Shown here: piece by piece, positions 1-7,827 of the stretch | Numbering within the stretch: the first letter of the stretch is position 1 | How the letters are laid out: every line of letters starts with the position of its first letter | Origin: Clostridia bacterium | GTDB lineage: Bacteria; Bacillota; Sulfobacillia; SLMV01 | Assembly (NCBI GenBank): GCA_007133365.1 | Contig: SLMV01000142.1 | Coordinates: 1-17,962 of the forward strand | DNA length: 17,962 nucleotides | Reading direction: 5' to 3' | Program-made: the position numbers and the translations under genes | Notes under the pieces: generated by a model | What the model saw: the letters and a program-made list of their open reading frames with translations, nothing else | Database searches by the model: none | What the model was told of the DNA's origin: nothing

Positions 1-1
1 G

Positions 2-899
2 TTTGAAGCCTTCATCATGACCTTGGTGCGGGAGATGCCGGTGGCCGCCATCGGTGCGCTGGTTGACGAGTACGACACCCGCATCTGGCGAGTCATTCAT
101 CACTACGTGGAAAGCGCCCGCGATGAGGCGGATCACTCTAAGGTGAGGCAGGTGGCGGTGGATGAGACGGCCAGTCGGCGCGGGCACCATTACATCAGCC
201 TGTTTTTCGACCTACAGGCCAAGCGGTTACTCTATGGCGTTGAGGGTCGCGGTATGGGGGCGGTTGCGGCCTTTTCCGAAGATCTACAGGCTCATGGTGG
301 GGATCCCCTGGCGATCGAGCAGGTATGTTGTGACATGTCCCCGGCCTACATCCAGGGGATGGATCCCCATTTCCCGGATGCCCAGATTACCTTTGACCGG
401 TTTCACATCGTGAAAATCATGGACCACGCGGTGGACCCGGTCCGTCGAGAGGAAGCCCGGGAGACCAACCTTCTGCGGCGAACCCGCTATTACTGGCTGA
501 AGAATCCGGAGAAGCTCACCCGGCTTCAGAGGGAGACTCTGAGCGCTTTGAGCAAATACAACCTGAAGTCCGCCCGCGCCTACCCAATCAGGCTGACCCT
601 GCGGGAGTTTTTCGAGCAATCCGATCGCAGTTCGGGGGAGGCGTTCTTGAAACGGTGGTACTTCTGGGCAACGCACAGCCGGCTGTCTCCCGTGATCGAG
701 GCCGCTCGGACCATCAAGCGGCATTGGGAGGGTGTGTTGAACTGGTTTGCGGGTCGACTCAATACCGGGTTATTGAAGGGGATCAATAGTCTCGTCCAGG
801 CGGCCAAGGCCAGGGCCAGGGGGCTATCGCACCAACCGGAATCTCATCACCATGGCCTACCTCATCGCTGGCAAACTTGAATATGGATCACCCATATGA
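2..899 (+). pseudogene. ISL3-family transposase, 5' end outside the window, frameshifted
   Basis: The reading frame is open from base 2, so the N-terminal part (about 100 residues for a typical ISL3 transposase of about 400) lies outside the window. Visible in order are a helical segment (REMPVAAIGALVDEYDTR), the first acidic catalytic region (AVDETASRRG), and the second (CCDMSPAYIQG, followed by FDRFHIVK). The third region reads LLKGINSLVQAAKA. In this family that place normally reads EGxN, and the glutamate is the third DDE residue; here it is lysine (AAG at 776-778). After a run of five G (819-823) the in-frame product ends at 880 with an unrelated tail. Removing one G gives the expected family ending (GYRTNRNLITMAYLIAGKL) up to TGA 897-899. 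Both lesions suggest an inactive copy. The family call is from recalled motifs. Confidence 0.85.
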
Positions 900-913
900 A
901 ACAGCGAGGAACC
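889..913 (+). repeat. Probable right terminal inverted repeat of the ISL3 element
   Basis: Read on the minus strand from 913, this stretch begins GGTTCCTCGCTG and continues TTTCATATGGGTG. It resembles the start of ISL3-family ends, which commonly begin GGCTCTTCGCGG followed by a similar T-rich part. It lies immediately around the repaired transposase stop, as is usual for the right end. The left end is outside the window, so the inverted repeat and the target duplication cannot be compared. The resemblance is from memory and several bases differ. Confidence 0.4.
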
Positions 914-1176
914 AAATACTGTTTGAATTTCGTGAATTAGAGGGTAGCTATCCGGAGAATAGTGAGAATCATAGTTATTTGAATGCGAAAAAAGGAGTTT
1001 GGCAAACATCGGAGAATAAATCAAGAATAATGTCTACGGATTGTGTTAAATGCCCTAAATGCTGGTGGTGGCAAGGATGTGATGGGTAATTCAGATTGGT
1101 CGGGCCATAATGGGGGTTTCAGGCAAAAGCTCAAACGAACGGGAAGGATGCTATTACGGAATGGGGTGGTGATGAA
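914..1176. other. AT-rich spacer between the IS element and the first M20 gene
   Basis: No convincing gene is seen here. The stretch is clearly more AT-rich than the flanking genes. It contains isolated promoter-like elements: TTGGCA at 999-1004 and AATAAT at 1026-1031, separated by 21 bases, which is too long for a standard sigma-70-type promoter. CATAAT at 1106-1111 has no good partner. The promoter of the M20 gene block is probably in this stretch but I cannot place it. A 70-codon open frame crosses it (877-1089); I do not regard it as a gene. Confidence 0.5.
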
Positions 1177-2724
1177 TTGTCTTTGCAGCTGAGTTCAGAC
1201 CAACGGGCGGCGTTAGATTTTCTTGATTCCCACCAAGGCGAGATGATTGAGTTAAGCGAGCAGATTTGGGAGTTTGCGGAGCCAGGTTTACGGGAGTATC
1301 GTTCAGCGAAGGCGCATTGTGAGTTTTTATCCCGTCATGGTTTTTCAGTCGAGCAGGGTGTGGCTGATTTACCGACGGCCTTTATGGCAAGTTATGGTTC
1401 GGGGCGTCCGGTGATTGCCACTTACGCCGAGTACGATGCAACCCCGGGGCAATCCCAAAAGCCGGTTCCTTATCGTGAACCTGTGGTGCCTTACGGTCCC
1501 GGTTTTACGGATGCGCATCATATGTTGGGTGCGGCGGCCTCGGCTTCGGCCGTGGCCGTGGCGGAGGTCTTGCGGACTCGCGATTTGCCGGGGACGGTGA
1601 TGGTGTTTGGGACGCCGGCGGAGAAATTGTATGTCGGTAAACCGTATATGGCGAAGGCGGGTTGTTTTGATGATGTGGATGCCTTTTTAGGCTGGCATCC
1701 GGGACACACCACAAATAATTACAACACTACACGCTTAAATCTGGCCTCCGGTTCCTGTTATCACATCTTATTTACCTTTGAATGCGATAAGCCCTGGGAT
1801 TGGATGGGCCCGGGCGGTCTGGCCGGGGTGCGACATCCGGGTGCACTGGAAGGCGTCCAGGTCTTTTATACCATTGCGAAATTTATGCGCGACCATATGC
1901 TGGCTCGAACCCGCGGTTGGTCGATCAACGAGTTTATTATGACGGGTGGACAGGGTACCGTTGATGGTTGGCCGCCGGATATTGCTCAGATCCTGTATGA
2001 GTTTCATACGCCGGATGTGAAAAGTCAGGAGGCTATTTTAAAGATTTTGACTAATTCGGCCGAGACGGCGGCGGAGTTGACTCACACGCGGTTATCGATT
2101 CGCACGGTGAGTAAATCGCGCCCCGGTCTGCCCAATGCGGCCCTTGGCCGTTTATTGTACCGAAATTTGGAGCGGGTGGGTCCCCCTCGCTTTTCTGATG
2201 AGGAGAAGGCGTTTGCACGCGAGATGATGGAGGATTTTGGATTGTCACCGTTGGAGGAGCCGTTCAATGAAACCTTGACCCCTCCGGAGGAGGCGGAAGC
2301 GGCGCATCGTCAATGGATGATTCCCGGGGACGATCATCGCGGCGCGGATGATTCGAGTGAGGTGACTTGGCATGCCCCGACCGGGAAGTTGATGGTCAGT
2401 GGTAATGCGTTGGTGAGTCAGCCGGACGTTAGCTATCCTATTTGGTTCGAAGGCGCGCTTTGTGGGACATCAGCCGTTCACAAAATGGGTTTGGTGGCGG
2501 CCAAGACCCTAGCGGCCAGCATGATTGAATTATTCACGGACCCGTCGGAATTGGAAGCGGCCACCGAGGAGTTTGCCGAGCGGACCAAGGACGGATATTT
2601 GGATTCGCTGATTCCCGACGGTCAGGCGCCGCCAACAGATTTGCGTTGGCCGCAGTGGATTGACAATCGTTACCCGGATCGGCCGCCCGAGGGCATTCAG
2701 TGGAGTGTGCCACCGGCACAGTAG
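1177..2724 (+). CDS. M20-family (AbgB-like) amidohydrolase, paralog 1
   Basis: A 515-residue protein aligning along its length with the AbgB (p-aminobenzoyl-glutamate hydrolase subunit B) branch of the M20 metallopeptidases, which cleave amide bonds of small acyl-amino acid compounds. Visible are TYAEYDATPG (residues 82-91), TDAHHMLG (111-118) where AbgB has GCGHNLLG, GTPAEK (145-150) where AbgB has CPGEE, WHPG (173-176), and a C-terminal VHKMG with His435. Conserved metal-binding candidates are Asp112, His114, His174 and His435; Glu149 matches the general base. The second glutamate, normally a metal ligand, is Lys150. The usual AHAA loop of the lid domain is replaced by KPWDW followed by VRHPGALEGV. 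The start is TTG, chosen because GGTGAT (1168-1173) lies just upstream and the ATG at 1172 is out of frame. No signal peptide is seen, so it is probably cytoplasmic. It ends only 21 bases before the start of paralog 2. The substrate is unknown. Confidence 0.85.
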   Translation: MSLQLSSDQRAALDFLDSHQGEMIELSEQIWEFAEPGLREYRSAKAHCEFLSRHGFSVEQGVADLPTAFMASYGSGRPVIATYAEYDATPGQSQKPVPYREPVVPYGPGFTDAHHMLGAAASASAVAVAEVLRTRDLPGTVMVFGTPAEKLYVGKPYMAKAGCFDDVDAFLGWHPGHTTNNYNTTRLNLASGSCYHILFTFECDKPWDWMGPGGLAGVRHPGALEGVQVFYTIAKFMRDHMLARTRGWSINEFIMTGGQGTVDGWPPDIAQILYEFHTPDVKSQEAILKILTNSAETAAELTHTRLSIRTVSKSRPGLPNAALGRLLYRNLERVGPPRFSDEEKAFAREMMEDFGLSPLEEPFNETLTPPEEAEAAHRQWMIPGDDHRGADDSSEVTWHAPTGKLMVSGNALVSQPDVSYPIWFEGALCGTSAVHKMGLVAAKTLAASMIELFTDPSELEAATEEFAERTKDGYLDSLIPDGQAPPTDLRWPQWIDNRYPDRPPEGIQWSVPPAQ

Positions 2725-2732
2725 AAAGGCTT

Positions 2733-2738
2733 GGAGGG
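2733..2738 (+). promoter_or_regulatory. Ribosome binding site that fixes the start of M20 paralog 2
   Basis: GGAGGG lies 7 bases before ATG 2746. A longer reading from TTG 2731 would place the ribosome binding site inside the coding region, so ATG 2746 is preferred. Confidence 0.7.
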
Positions 2739-2745
2739 AACTGGA

Positions 2746-4287
2746 ATGACGGAATTATCCGCGCTTCGGCAGAAGGTAAGCGATTGGTTGGAGGAACACC
2801 GGTCGTCGTTTGGGGAGTTATGCGACGAGTTGTGGAGCTATTCAGAGCCGGGCCTTCGCGAATATCGTTCGGCCCGCGCGTTATGTGATTACCTGCGGGC
2901 CCATGGTTTTGAGGTTGAAGAGGGGATCGCGGGGATGCCGACCGCATTCTTGGGCACTTATGGTTCCGGCGAACCGGTATTAGCGACTTATGCCGAGTAT
3001 GATGCGAGTCCCGGTCAGTCGCAAAAGCCGGTTCCGTATCAGGAGGCAGTCGTCCCCTTTGCTGCTGGTTTTACCGATGCCCACCACGTATTGGGGGTAT
3101 CGGCTTGTGCGGCGGCGATTGCCGCCGCTAAGGCGAAAGACCATTATAATTTGCCGGGCACCATTAAAGTCTTTGGGACCCCCGGTGAGAAACTTTGTGT
3201 GGGAAAACCCTATATGGCCCGGGACGGATATTTTGATGAGGTGGATGCTTTTTTAACTTGGCATCCCGGACATACCACGCATAATTTCAATACCACCAGT
3301 TTGAACCGCGCAACCGGTTCCAGCTATCACGTCATTTTTACCTTCCGCTGCCGAAAACCGTGGGAATGGTCGGGAATAGGCGGGCTTTCGGGGGTTCGTC
3401 ATCCGGGGGCTTTGGAAGGCGTCATGTTACTTTACAGCCTAGCTAAATACATGCGGGATCATTTGCTACCGCGTCATGGTGGCTGGACCATTAGCGAGTT
3501 TATTATGACGGGTGGGCAGGCGACGGCGGACAACTGGCCGCCTGATATTGCCCAAATCTATTATGCGCTCCGATCCCACGAAATTGAGACACAGGAGATA
3601 CTATTCCAACGTTTGCAAGAATGTGCCCGAGCTGCAGCCCGGGCCACCTTTACGGACGTCGAAATGCGGTTGGTGACCAAAACACGAACTGGCGTTCCAA
3701 ATGCGACCCTGGGGCATTTAATGTATCGGAATTTAGAATGGGTGGGCCCCCCGCGGTTTTCCGACGAGGAAAAGGAATTTGCCCGCGAGATGATGGTGAA
3801 TTTTGGCTACGAACCCCTGGAGCAACCGTTCAACGAGATGCTAACCCCACCGGAGGAAGTTGAACAACAGATGCAAAGCAATTTGCCGCCAGCGCAGCGG
3901 CATCGCGGTTCGGATGATTCGAGTGAGATGGGCTGGCATGCACCCATGGGTCGTCTTATGGTGTGTGGCAATGCCCTTCGAACGCTACCGGATCGCCATT
4001 ATCCGATCTGGATGGAGGGCGCACTTTGTGGTACGACGTCTGTTCATAAAATGGGGGTGGTTGCTGCTAAAACTATCGGATGCAGTATGCTTGAATTGCT
4101 AACCCGGCCGGAGGAACTGGATAAAGCCAAGAAGGAATGGCAGACACGAACCAACGACCGAGTGTTACCGCCGTTATTGCCCGAAGGATTAAAACCACCG
4201 ATCAATTTCCGTTTCCCAGAATGGATCGACAACCGTTATCCCGAGGAACCCATCCAAGATCGAGAATGGAGCATACCGCCAATGTGA
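2746..4287 (+). CDS. M20-family (AbgB-like) amidohydrolase, paralog 2
   Basis: A 513-residue paralog of the preceding protein, very similar throughout and closer still to the third copy at 6137. Signature positions: TYAEYDASPG (81-90), TDAHHVLG (110-117), GTPGEK (144-149) with Glu148 as likely general base and Lys149 in place of the usual second glutamate ligand, WHPGHTTH (172-179), KPWEW plus VRHPGALEGV in the lid domain, and TTSVHKMG near the C-terminus. The shared substitutions show that the unusual active site predates the duplications. The gene follows paralog 1 closely, with its own ribosome binding site, so the two are likely co-transcribed. The lipoprotein binding-protein gene follows 53 bases downstream. 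A hydrolytic role on an imported amide or peptide-like compound is inferred from the family and neighbours. The copies could form a mixed complex, as AbgA and AbgB do, but nothing in the sequence proves it. Confidence 0.85.
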   Translation: MTELSALRQKVSDWLEEHRSSFGELCDELWSYSEPGLREYRSARALCDYLRAHGFEVEEGIAGMPTAFLGTYGSGEPVLATYAEYDASPGQSQKPVPYQEAVVPFAAGFTDAHHVLGVSACAAAIAAAKAKDHYNLPGTIKVFGTPGEKLCVGKPYMARDGYFDEVDAFLTWHPGHTTHNFNTTSLNRATGSSYHVIFTFRCRKPWEWSGIGGLSGVRHPGALEGVMLLYSLAKYMRDHLLPRHGGWTISEFIMTGGQATADNWPPDIAQIYYALRSHEIETQEILFQRLQECARAAARATFTDVEMRLVTKTRTGVPNATLGHLMYRNLEWVGPPRFSDEEKEFAREMMVNFGYEPLEQPFNEMLTPPEEVEQQMQSNLPPAQRHRGSDDSSEMGWHAPMGRLMVCGNALRTLPDRHYPIWMEGALCGTTSVHKMGVVAAKTIGCSMLELLTRPEELDKAKKEWQTRTNDRVLPPLLPEGLKPPINFRFPEWIDNRYPEEPIQDREWSIPPM

Positions 4288-4340
4288 GAGCAACTAACCA
4301 ATAGCCACAGATTGGAGTCTAACCCGGAAAGGGGCATTCA

Positions 4341-6002
4341 ATGTTCTCAAATTTGTTAAAAGATAAACGCTTATTTGGGCTTGTGGTGATTCTATTGGCG
4401 CTAATCGTCGTCGGGTTGATTGCGTGCGGGCCGGCTGCGACACCGGATGAGCCAGAAGAACCGGAAGAACCCGTTGAACCTGATGAGCCCGAAGAACCGG
4501 AAGAGCCGGAAGAACCTATCCGTATTGTTGTTGCTCAAGCCGATGATGTAAAGTCGTGGGATCCGCCGCAAGACTGGGTCACAGCGGCAAACTGGGTGAC
4601 CATGAATGCCTATGACAGCCTTTTGTTTCCCGACGCCGAGTCGGGCGAATTTATACCGGAATTGGCCACCAGCTGGGAACGGATCGACGAGCTGACAATG
4701 CGTTTTCACCTTCGGGAGGGCGTCAAATTCCATAACGGCGTTGAATTTACTGCGGATGCAGTGAAGTATAATATCGAACGGGTTCAGCAAGGCACCCGCG
4801 AGGAATTTATTGTTCATAACGAATGGTTGTGGATCGATGAAGTACGGGTTATTGATGACTATACCGTTGACATTATCACGGAGGAGCCAGACACGCTCGT
4901 GCTTCATAAGTTGGCCTCGGCCGTGATGGGGTATGTGGAACCTGGACATGCTGAAGCGGTCGGTCTCGAAGGATTGCATCGGGAGCCCATGGGTACGGGG
5001 CCGTTCTTCTTTGTTGAATGGGTTCGCGATGAGCATGTCTTACTCGAAGCAAATCCAGACCACTATGATGCACCAGGGATCGACGAGATTATGTATCGGA
5101 GTATTCCTGAAGCCTCCACTCGTGTTGCGGAGCTTCTGACGGGTGGGGTTCATGTGGTGCACGTTATTCCTCCGGCCGACTGGGATCGTGTTGAGGCTGC
5201 TTCGGGGGTGGCGGCCGTCGAGCGTCCTACCGGAACCGCCTATCTTTTGATTCCTCGAATGGCGGTCCACCCGGATTATGGAGGAATTCCAGAATTAGAT
5301 CGCGAGTTTACAACGGAAGATTTGCGAATCCGGGAGGCGATCGAGTTAGCCATTGACAAACACGCAATAATCAGTCTGGTCGGCGATATCGGTCAGCCGA
5401 TCCGTCACCGACTCTTCCCGCCCGTTCCGGAAGCCAATCCGGATCTTTATGGACAAGCTGCTAATCTATATGATCCCGAGCGGGCTCGAGAACTCATAGG
5501 AGAAGCGGGCTATGCCCCTGGGGAGGCCCAAATCGTCTTTCATGCCCGGGGCGTGTTCCCGCAAGAAGATATTGCTCGCACCATTACCGATATGTTGGAA
5601 GACGTGGGTTTTGATGTGGATCTCATCTTGATGGATCCCAGTTCCTTTGCGTCCGATGTTTATCATCCACGCAAGACGCAAGAATTGATCCTCCTGCCCT
5701 TGGGCGGTGGCTACAACCCTCGCTGGGGTGTGTTTGGGTATCAAATGGCTTTAGCAGATCAGTACGGGTTGCCGGCGCGAGAGGAGACAGATGAATTAAT
5801 CAATATTTGCTTCACAGAAACGATGGACAATGATCGGCGAATTCAAGCCTATCACGAAATAGCGCGTATTGTGGCAGAGGAACGTTGGAATATCGGATTG
5901 TTCCACGAGTTTACCAAGTGGGGTGTCGATGAACGGTTGGATTGGCTGCCCCGCGTTGACATGGCGATTCGCGGACGTGATATGGGTTGGCTAGGTGATT
6001 GA
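4341..6002 (+). CDS. ABC transporter substrate-binding lipoprotein, family 5 (peptide/opine/nickel type)
   Basis: A 553-residue extracytoplasmic binding protein that should capture a solute for an ABC importer. The N-terminus has KDKR, a hydrophobic segment (residues 11-28) and the lipobox LIAC with Cys29, so it is predicted to be lipid-anchored outside the membrane. Residues 36-59 form a low-complexity linker of repeated EEP/DEP units. The mature part carries the family 5 signature: LREGVKFHNGVEFTADAVKY lies at 124-143, followed by NIERV, and PELATSWE occurs earlier. The start ATG is preceded by AAAGGGG (4328-4334). It lies between M20 paralogs 2 and 3, and an intrinsic terminator follows at 6018. 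No permease or ATPase gene is in the window, so it either works with a transporter encoded elsewhere or lies in a reduced cluster. The ligand cannot be told; family 5 proteins bind peptides, sugars, metals and other compounds. Confidence 0.88.
   Translation: MFSNLLKDKRLFGLVVILLALIVVGLIACGPAATPDEPEEPEEPVEPDEPEEPEEPEEPIRIVVAQADDVKSWDPPQDWVTAANWVTMNAYDSLLFPDAESGEFIPELATSWERIDELTMRFHLREGVKFHNGVEFTADAVKYNIERVQQGTREEFIVHNEWLWIDEVRVIDDYTVDIITEEPDTLVLHKLASAVMGYVEPGHAEAVGLEGLHREPMGTGPFFFVEWVRDEHVLLEANPDHYDAPGIDEIMYRSIPEASTRVAELLTGGVHVVHVIPPADWDRVEAASGVAAVERPTGTAYLLIPRMAVHPDYGGIPELDREFTTEDLRIREAIELAIDKHAIISLVGDIGQPIRHRLFPPVPEANPDLYGQAANLYDPERARELIGEAGYAPGEAQIVFHARGVFPQEDIARTITDMLEDVGFDVDLILMDPSSFASDVYHPRKTQELILLPLGGGYNPRWGVFGYQMALADQYGLPAREETDELINICFTETMDNDRRIQAYHEIARIVAEERWNIGLFHEFTKWGVDERLDWLPRVDMAIRGRDMGWLGD
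4446..4517 (+). repeat. Short in-frame repeat encoding an EEP-rich linker
   Basis: Degenerate nine-base units encode EEP, DEP or VEP about eight times in a row (residues 36-59 of the binding protein). The codons differ between units (GAA/GAG, CCA/CCG/CCC/CCT), so the protein pattern is conserved while the DNA repeat has drifted. It probably acts as a stiff acidic spacer between the lipid anchor and the folded domain. Confidence 0.75.
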
Positions 6003-6017
6003 TTTACTTGATTTCTT

Positions 6018-6053
6018 GGGGAGCGACCTTATAGAGGTTGCTCCCCGATTTTA
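6018..6053 (+). terminator. Intrinsic terminator after the binding-protein gene
   Basis: GGGGAGCGACCT (6018-6029) pairs with AGGTTGCTCCCC (6035-6046) through 12 pairs, one of them G-T, around a five-base loop. TTTT (6049-6052) follows shortly after the stem. It starts 15 bases after the binding-protein stop codon. It should end most transcripts of the first part of the block, so the third M20 gene may have its own promoter. I could not identify one in 6054-6121. Confidence 0.8.
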
Positions 6054-6121
6054 GATCCGAAGACAGACAAACAGTTCCAGGTCTACCAAAGAGTGCACAA
6101 ACCTTCGATGCAGCGCATTAC

Positions 6122-6129
6122 GGAGGGGG
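6122..6129 (+). promoter_or_regulatory. Ribosome binding site that fixes the start of M20 paralog 3
   Basis: GGAGGGGG precedes ATG 6137, with 10 bases between the GGAGG core and the ATG. A longer open frame begins at 6038, but that start lies inside the terminator stem and its extra 33 residues have no counterpart in the paralogs. Confidence 0.75.
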
Positions 6130-6136
6130 CGAGTTT

Positions 6137-7687
6137 ATGGCTGAAGTATCTCAGGAGAAACAGTTGATACTGGATTGGATTGATGATCATGCCACGCATC
6201 TGGGTGAACTTTGCGATCAGTTATGGGAGTATTCGGAGCCGGCATTGAGGGAATATCGGTCCGCACGCGATCTTTGTCAGTATTTGAGATCATACGGGTT
6301 TGAGGTTGAAGAGGGTATTTCCGGTATGCCGACCGCTTTTGTGGCTACTTACGGCAGGGGGCGCCCTATTGTTGCCACCTATGCGGAATATGATGCTACC
6401 CCGGGGCAATCGCAAAAGCCGGTCCCCTACCAGGAGCCCGTGGTCCCGTTTGCTGCCGGTTTTACTGATGCGCATCATGTGCTGGGCGTATCCGCTTGTG
6501 TTTCGGCGGTGGCCGCCGCCCGAGCCAAGGATCGGTTTAAATTACCGGGTACAATCAAGGTCTTCGGGACACCCGCCGAAAAGATTGGGGTCGGCAAACC
6601 TTACATGGCACGTGATGGTTACTATGATGAGGTGGATGCCTTTTTGACCTGGCATCCCGGGCACACGTCACACAATTACAATACGACGAGTTTAAACCGG
6701 GCCTCCGGTGCTTTTTATCAGGTTTTGATCAGTTACCTTTGCCGTGAACCCTGGAAATGGTCCGGATTAGGGGGCTTGGCCGGCGTGCGCCACCCGGGCG
6801 CTCTAGAGGGCGTAACGCTTTTCTATACTTTGTCCAAGTATATGAGGGATCATATGCTTCCGCGTCACGGCGGTTGGAGCATAAGTGAGTTTATAATGAC
6901 GGGGGGACAAGCCACCGCGGATAATTGGCCGCCCGATATCGCCCAGATTTATTTGTCCTTTCGCTCACCCGAACTTAAACTGCTTGATATTATGCTGGAG
7001 CGGTTGAAGGAGGTTGCGTCTGCTGCCGCCAGGGCCACCTATACGGACGTGGACTTTCGCATTGTCACCAAGGTACGAACTGGTGTCCCCAACGCCTCTT
7101 TAGGTCACCTAATGTATCGGAATCTAGAACTGGCCGGCCCGCCGAAGTTCTCTGAGGACGAGAAGGAATTCGCGCGTGAGATGATGGCCAATTTTGGTTA
7201 CGAGCCCTTGGATGAACCCTTCAATGAAGAGTTGACACCTCCCGAAGAGGTTGAGCGGCAGGTGCTTGCCTCTATGCCTCCAGCGCAGCGGCACCGCGGC
7301 GGCGATGATTCAAGTGAAATGGGTTGGCATGCCCCGATGGGACGGTTGATGGTCTGTGGCAATGCGCTTCGTACCATTCCCGGCCGAGATTATCCGATTT
7401 GGATGGAAGGTGCTCTCTGCGGGACGACATCCGTGCACAAGATGGGGGTAGTGGCGGCAAAAACAATTGCTTGCAGCATGGTGGAATTAATGGCAGATCC
7501 CACCGCTTTGTCGGAAGCACAAGCGGAATGGCGAGACCGGACCAAAGATCGGCTGATCCCGCCATTATTGCCTGAGGGACTGAATCCACCCATTAACGCC
7601 CGCTTCCCGGAGTGGGTCGATAACCGCTATCCTAAGGAGCCCCCTCGAAACCTCAAATGGAGCACTCCGCCTTTCCCACCAGACTAA
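6137..7687 (+). CDS. M20-family (AbgB-like) amidohydrolase, paralog 3
   Basis: A 516-residue protein, the third copy of the family in this block and closest to paralog 2 (shared strings include DAHHVLGVSAC and TADNWPPDIAQIY). Active-site features: TYAEYDATPG (81-90), TDAHHVLG (110-117) with Asp111 and His113 as likely metal ligands, GTPAEK (144-149) with Glu148 and the non-standard Lys149, WHPGHTSH with His173, and TTSVHKMG near the end. The lid-domain AHAA motif is replaced by EPWKW and VRHPGALEGV. The extreme C-terminus differs from the other copies. It is separated from the binding-protein gene by a terminator and followed closely by a large hairpin, so it is probably its own transcription unit or is reached by read-through. 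Its substrate is unknown; difference between copies may reflect different substrates or subunits of one complex. Confidence 0.85.
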   Translation: MAEVSQEKQLILDWIDDHATHLGELCDQLWEYSEPALREYRSARDLCQYLRSYGFEVEEGISGMPTAFVATYGRGRPIVATYAEYDATPGQSQKPVPYQEPVVPFAAGFTDAHHVLGVSACVSAVAAARAKDRFKLPGTIKVFGTPAEKIGVGKPYMARDGYYDEVDAFLTWHPGHTSHNYNTTSLNRASGAFYQVLISYLCREPWKWSGLGGLAGVRHPGALEGVTLFYTLSKYMRDHMLPRHGGWSISEFIMTGGQATADNWPPDIAQIYLSFRSPELKLLDIMLERLKEVASAAARATYTDVDFRIVTKVRTGVPNASLGHLMYRNLELAGPPKFSEDEKEFAREMMANFGYEPLDEPFNEELTPPEEVERQVLASMPPAQRHRGGDDSSEMGWHAPMGRLMVCGNALRTIPGRDYPIWMEGALCGTTSVHKMGVVAAKTIACSMVELMADPTALSEAQAEWRDRTKDRLIPPLLPEGLNPPINARFPEWVDNRYPKEPPRNLKWSTPPFPPD

Positions 7688-7692
7688 TCCCA

Positions 7693-7721
7693 ATGGGGGA
7701 AGTGTGTCGCACTTCCCCCAT
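7693..7721 (+). terminator. Large perfect hairpin after M20 paralog 3, without a T tract
   Basis: ATGGGGGAAGTG (7693-7704) pairs perfectly with CACTTCCCCCAT (7710-7721) around the loop TGTCG. It starts five bases after the stop codon of paralog 3. No run of T follows on either strand, so it is either a weak or factor-assisted terminator or a 3'-end stabilising structure. It marks the border with the glycine-cleavage leader. Confidence 0.55.
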
Positions 7722-7750
7722 GACCCAGTACCCAATCTCGCTGTTCGTCT

Positions 7751-7781
7751 ACCTTGATTTTTTCCTGAAAAATTCAAAGGT
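7751..7781. repeat. Imperfect palindrome in the gcv leader region
   Basis: ACCTTGATTTTTTC (7751-7764) and GAAAAATTCAAAGGT (7767-7781) form an inverted repeat with one mismatch, one bulged A and a two-base centre. It lies about 90 bases before the first glycine aptamer. It could be a binding site for a dimeric regulator or simply a structured AT-rich stretch. There is no T tract after it, so it is not a normal terminator. Confidence 0.4.
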
Positions 7782-7827
7782 TTCCCCAAATGGTGAGGGA
7801 GGATAAAGGATATTTTGAGGTAAACCT

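Noticed and set aside
284..724. 146-codon open frame on the minus strand
   Set aside because: It is antisense to the transposase, whose motifs are clear, and has no recognisable protein features.
877..1089. 70-codon open frame on the + strand with a cysteine-rich end (CVKCPKCWWWQGC)
   Set aside because: It begins with TTG inside the IS end, has no ribosome binding site, and its codon use and AT content are unlike those of the neighbouring genes. The cysteine spacing looks accidental.
4298..4315. Small hairpin CCAAT/ATTGG between paralog 2 and the binding-protein gene
   Set aside because: It has only five pairs, a long loop and no T tract, so it is too weak to call a terminator or operator.
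4401..5036. 211-codon open frame on the minus strand
   Set aside because: It is the antisense shadow of the binding-protein gene; the F/R-rich part is the reverse of the EEP repeat.
6038..6136. Longer N-terminus of M20 paralog 3
   Set aside because: It would start in the terminator stem, adds residues absent from the paralogs, and ignores the good ribosome binding site before ATG 6137.
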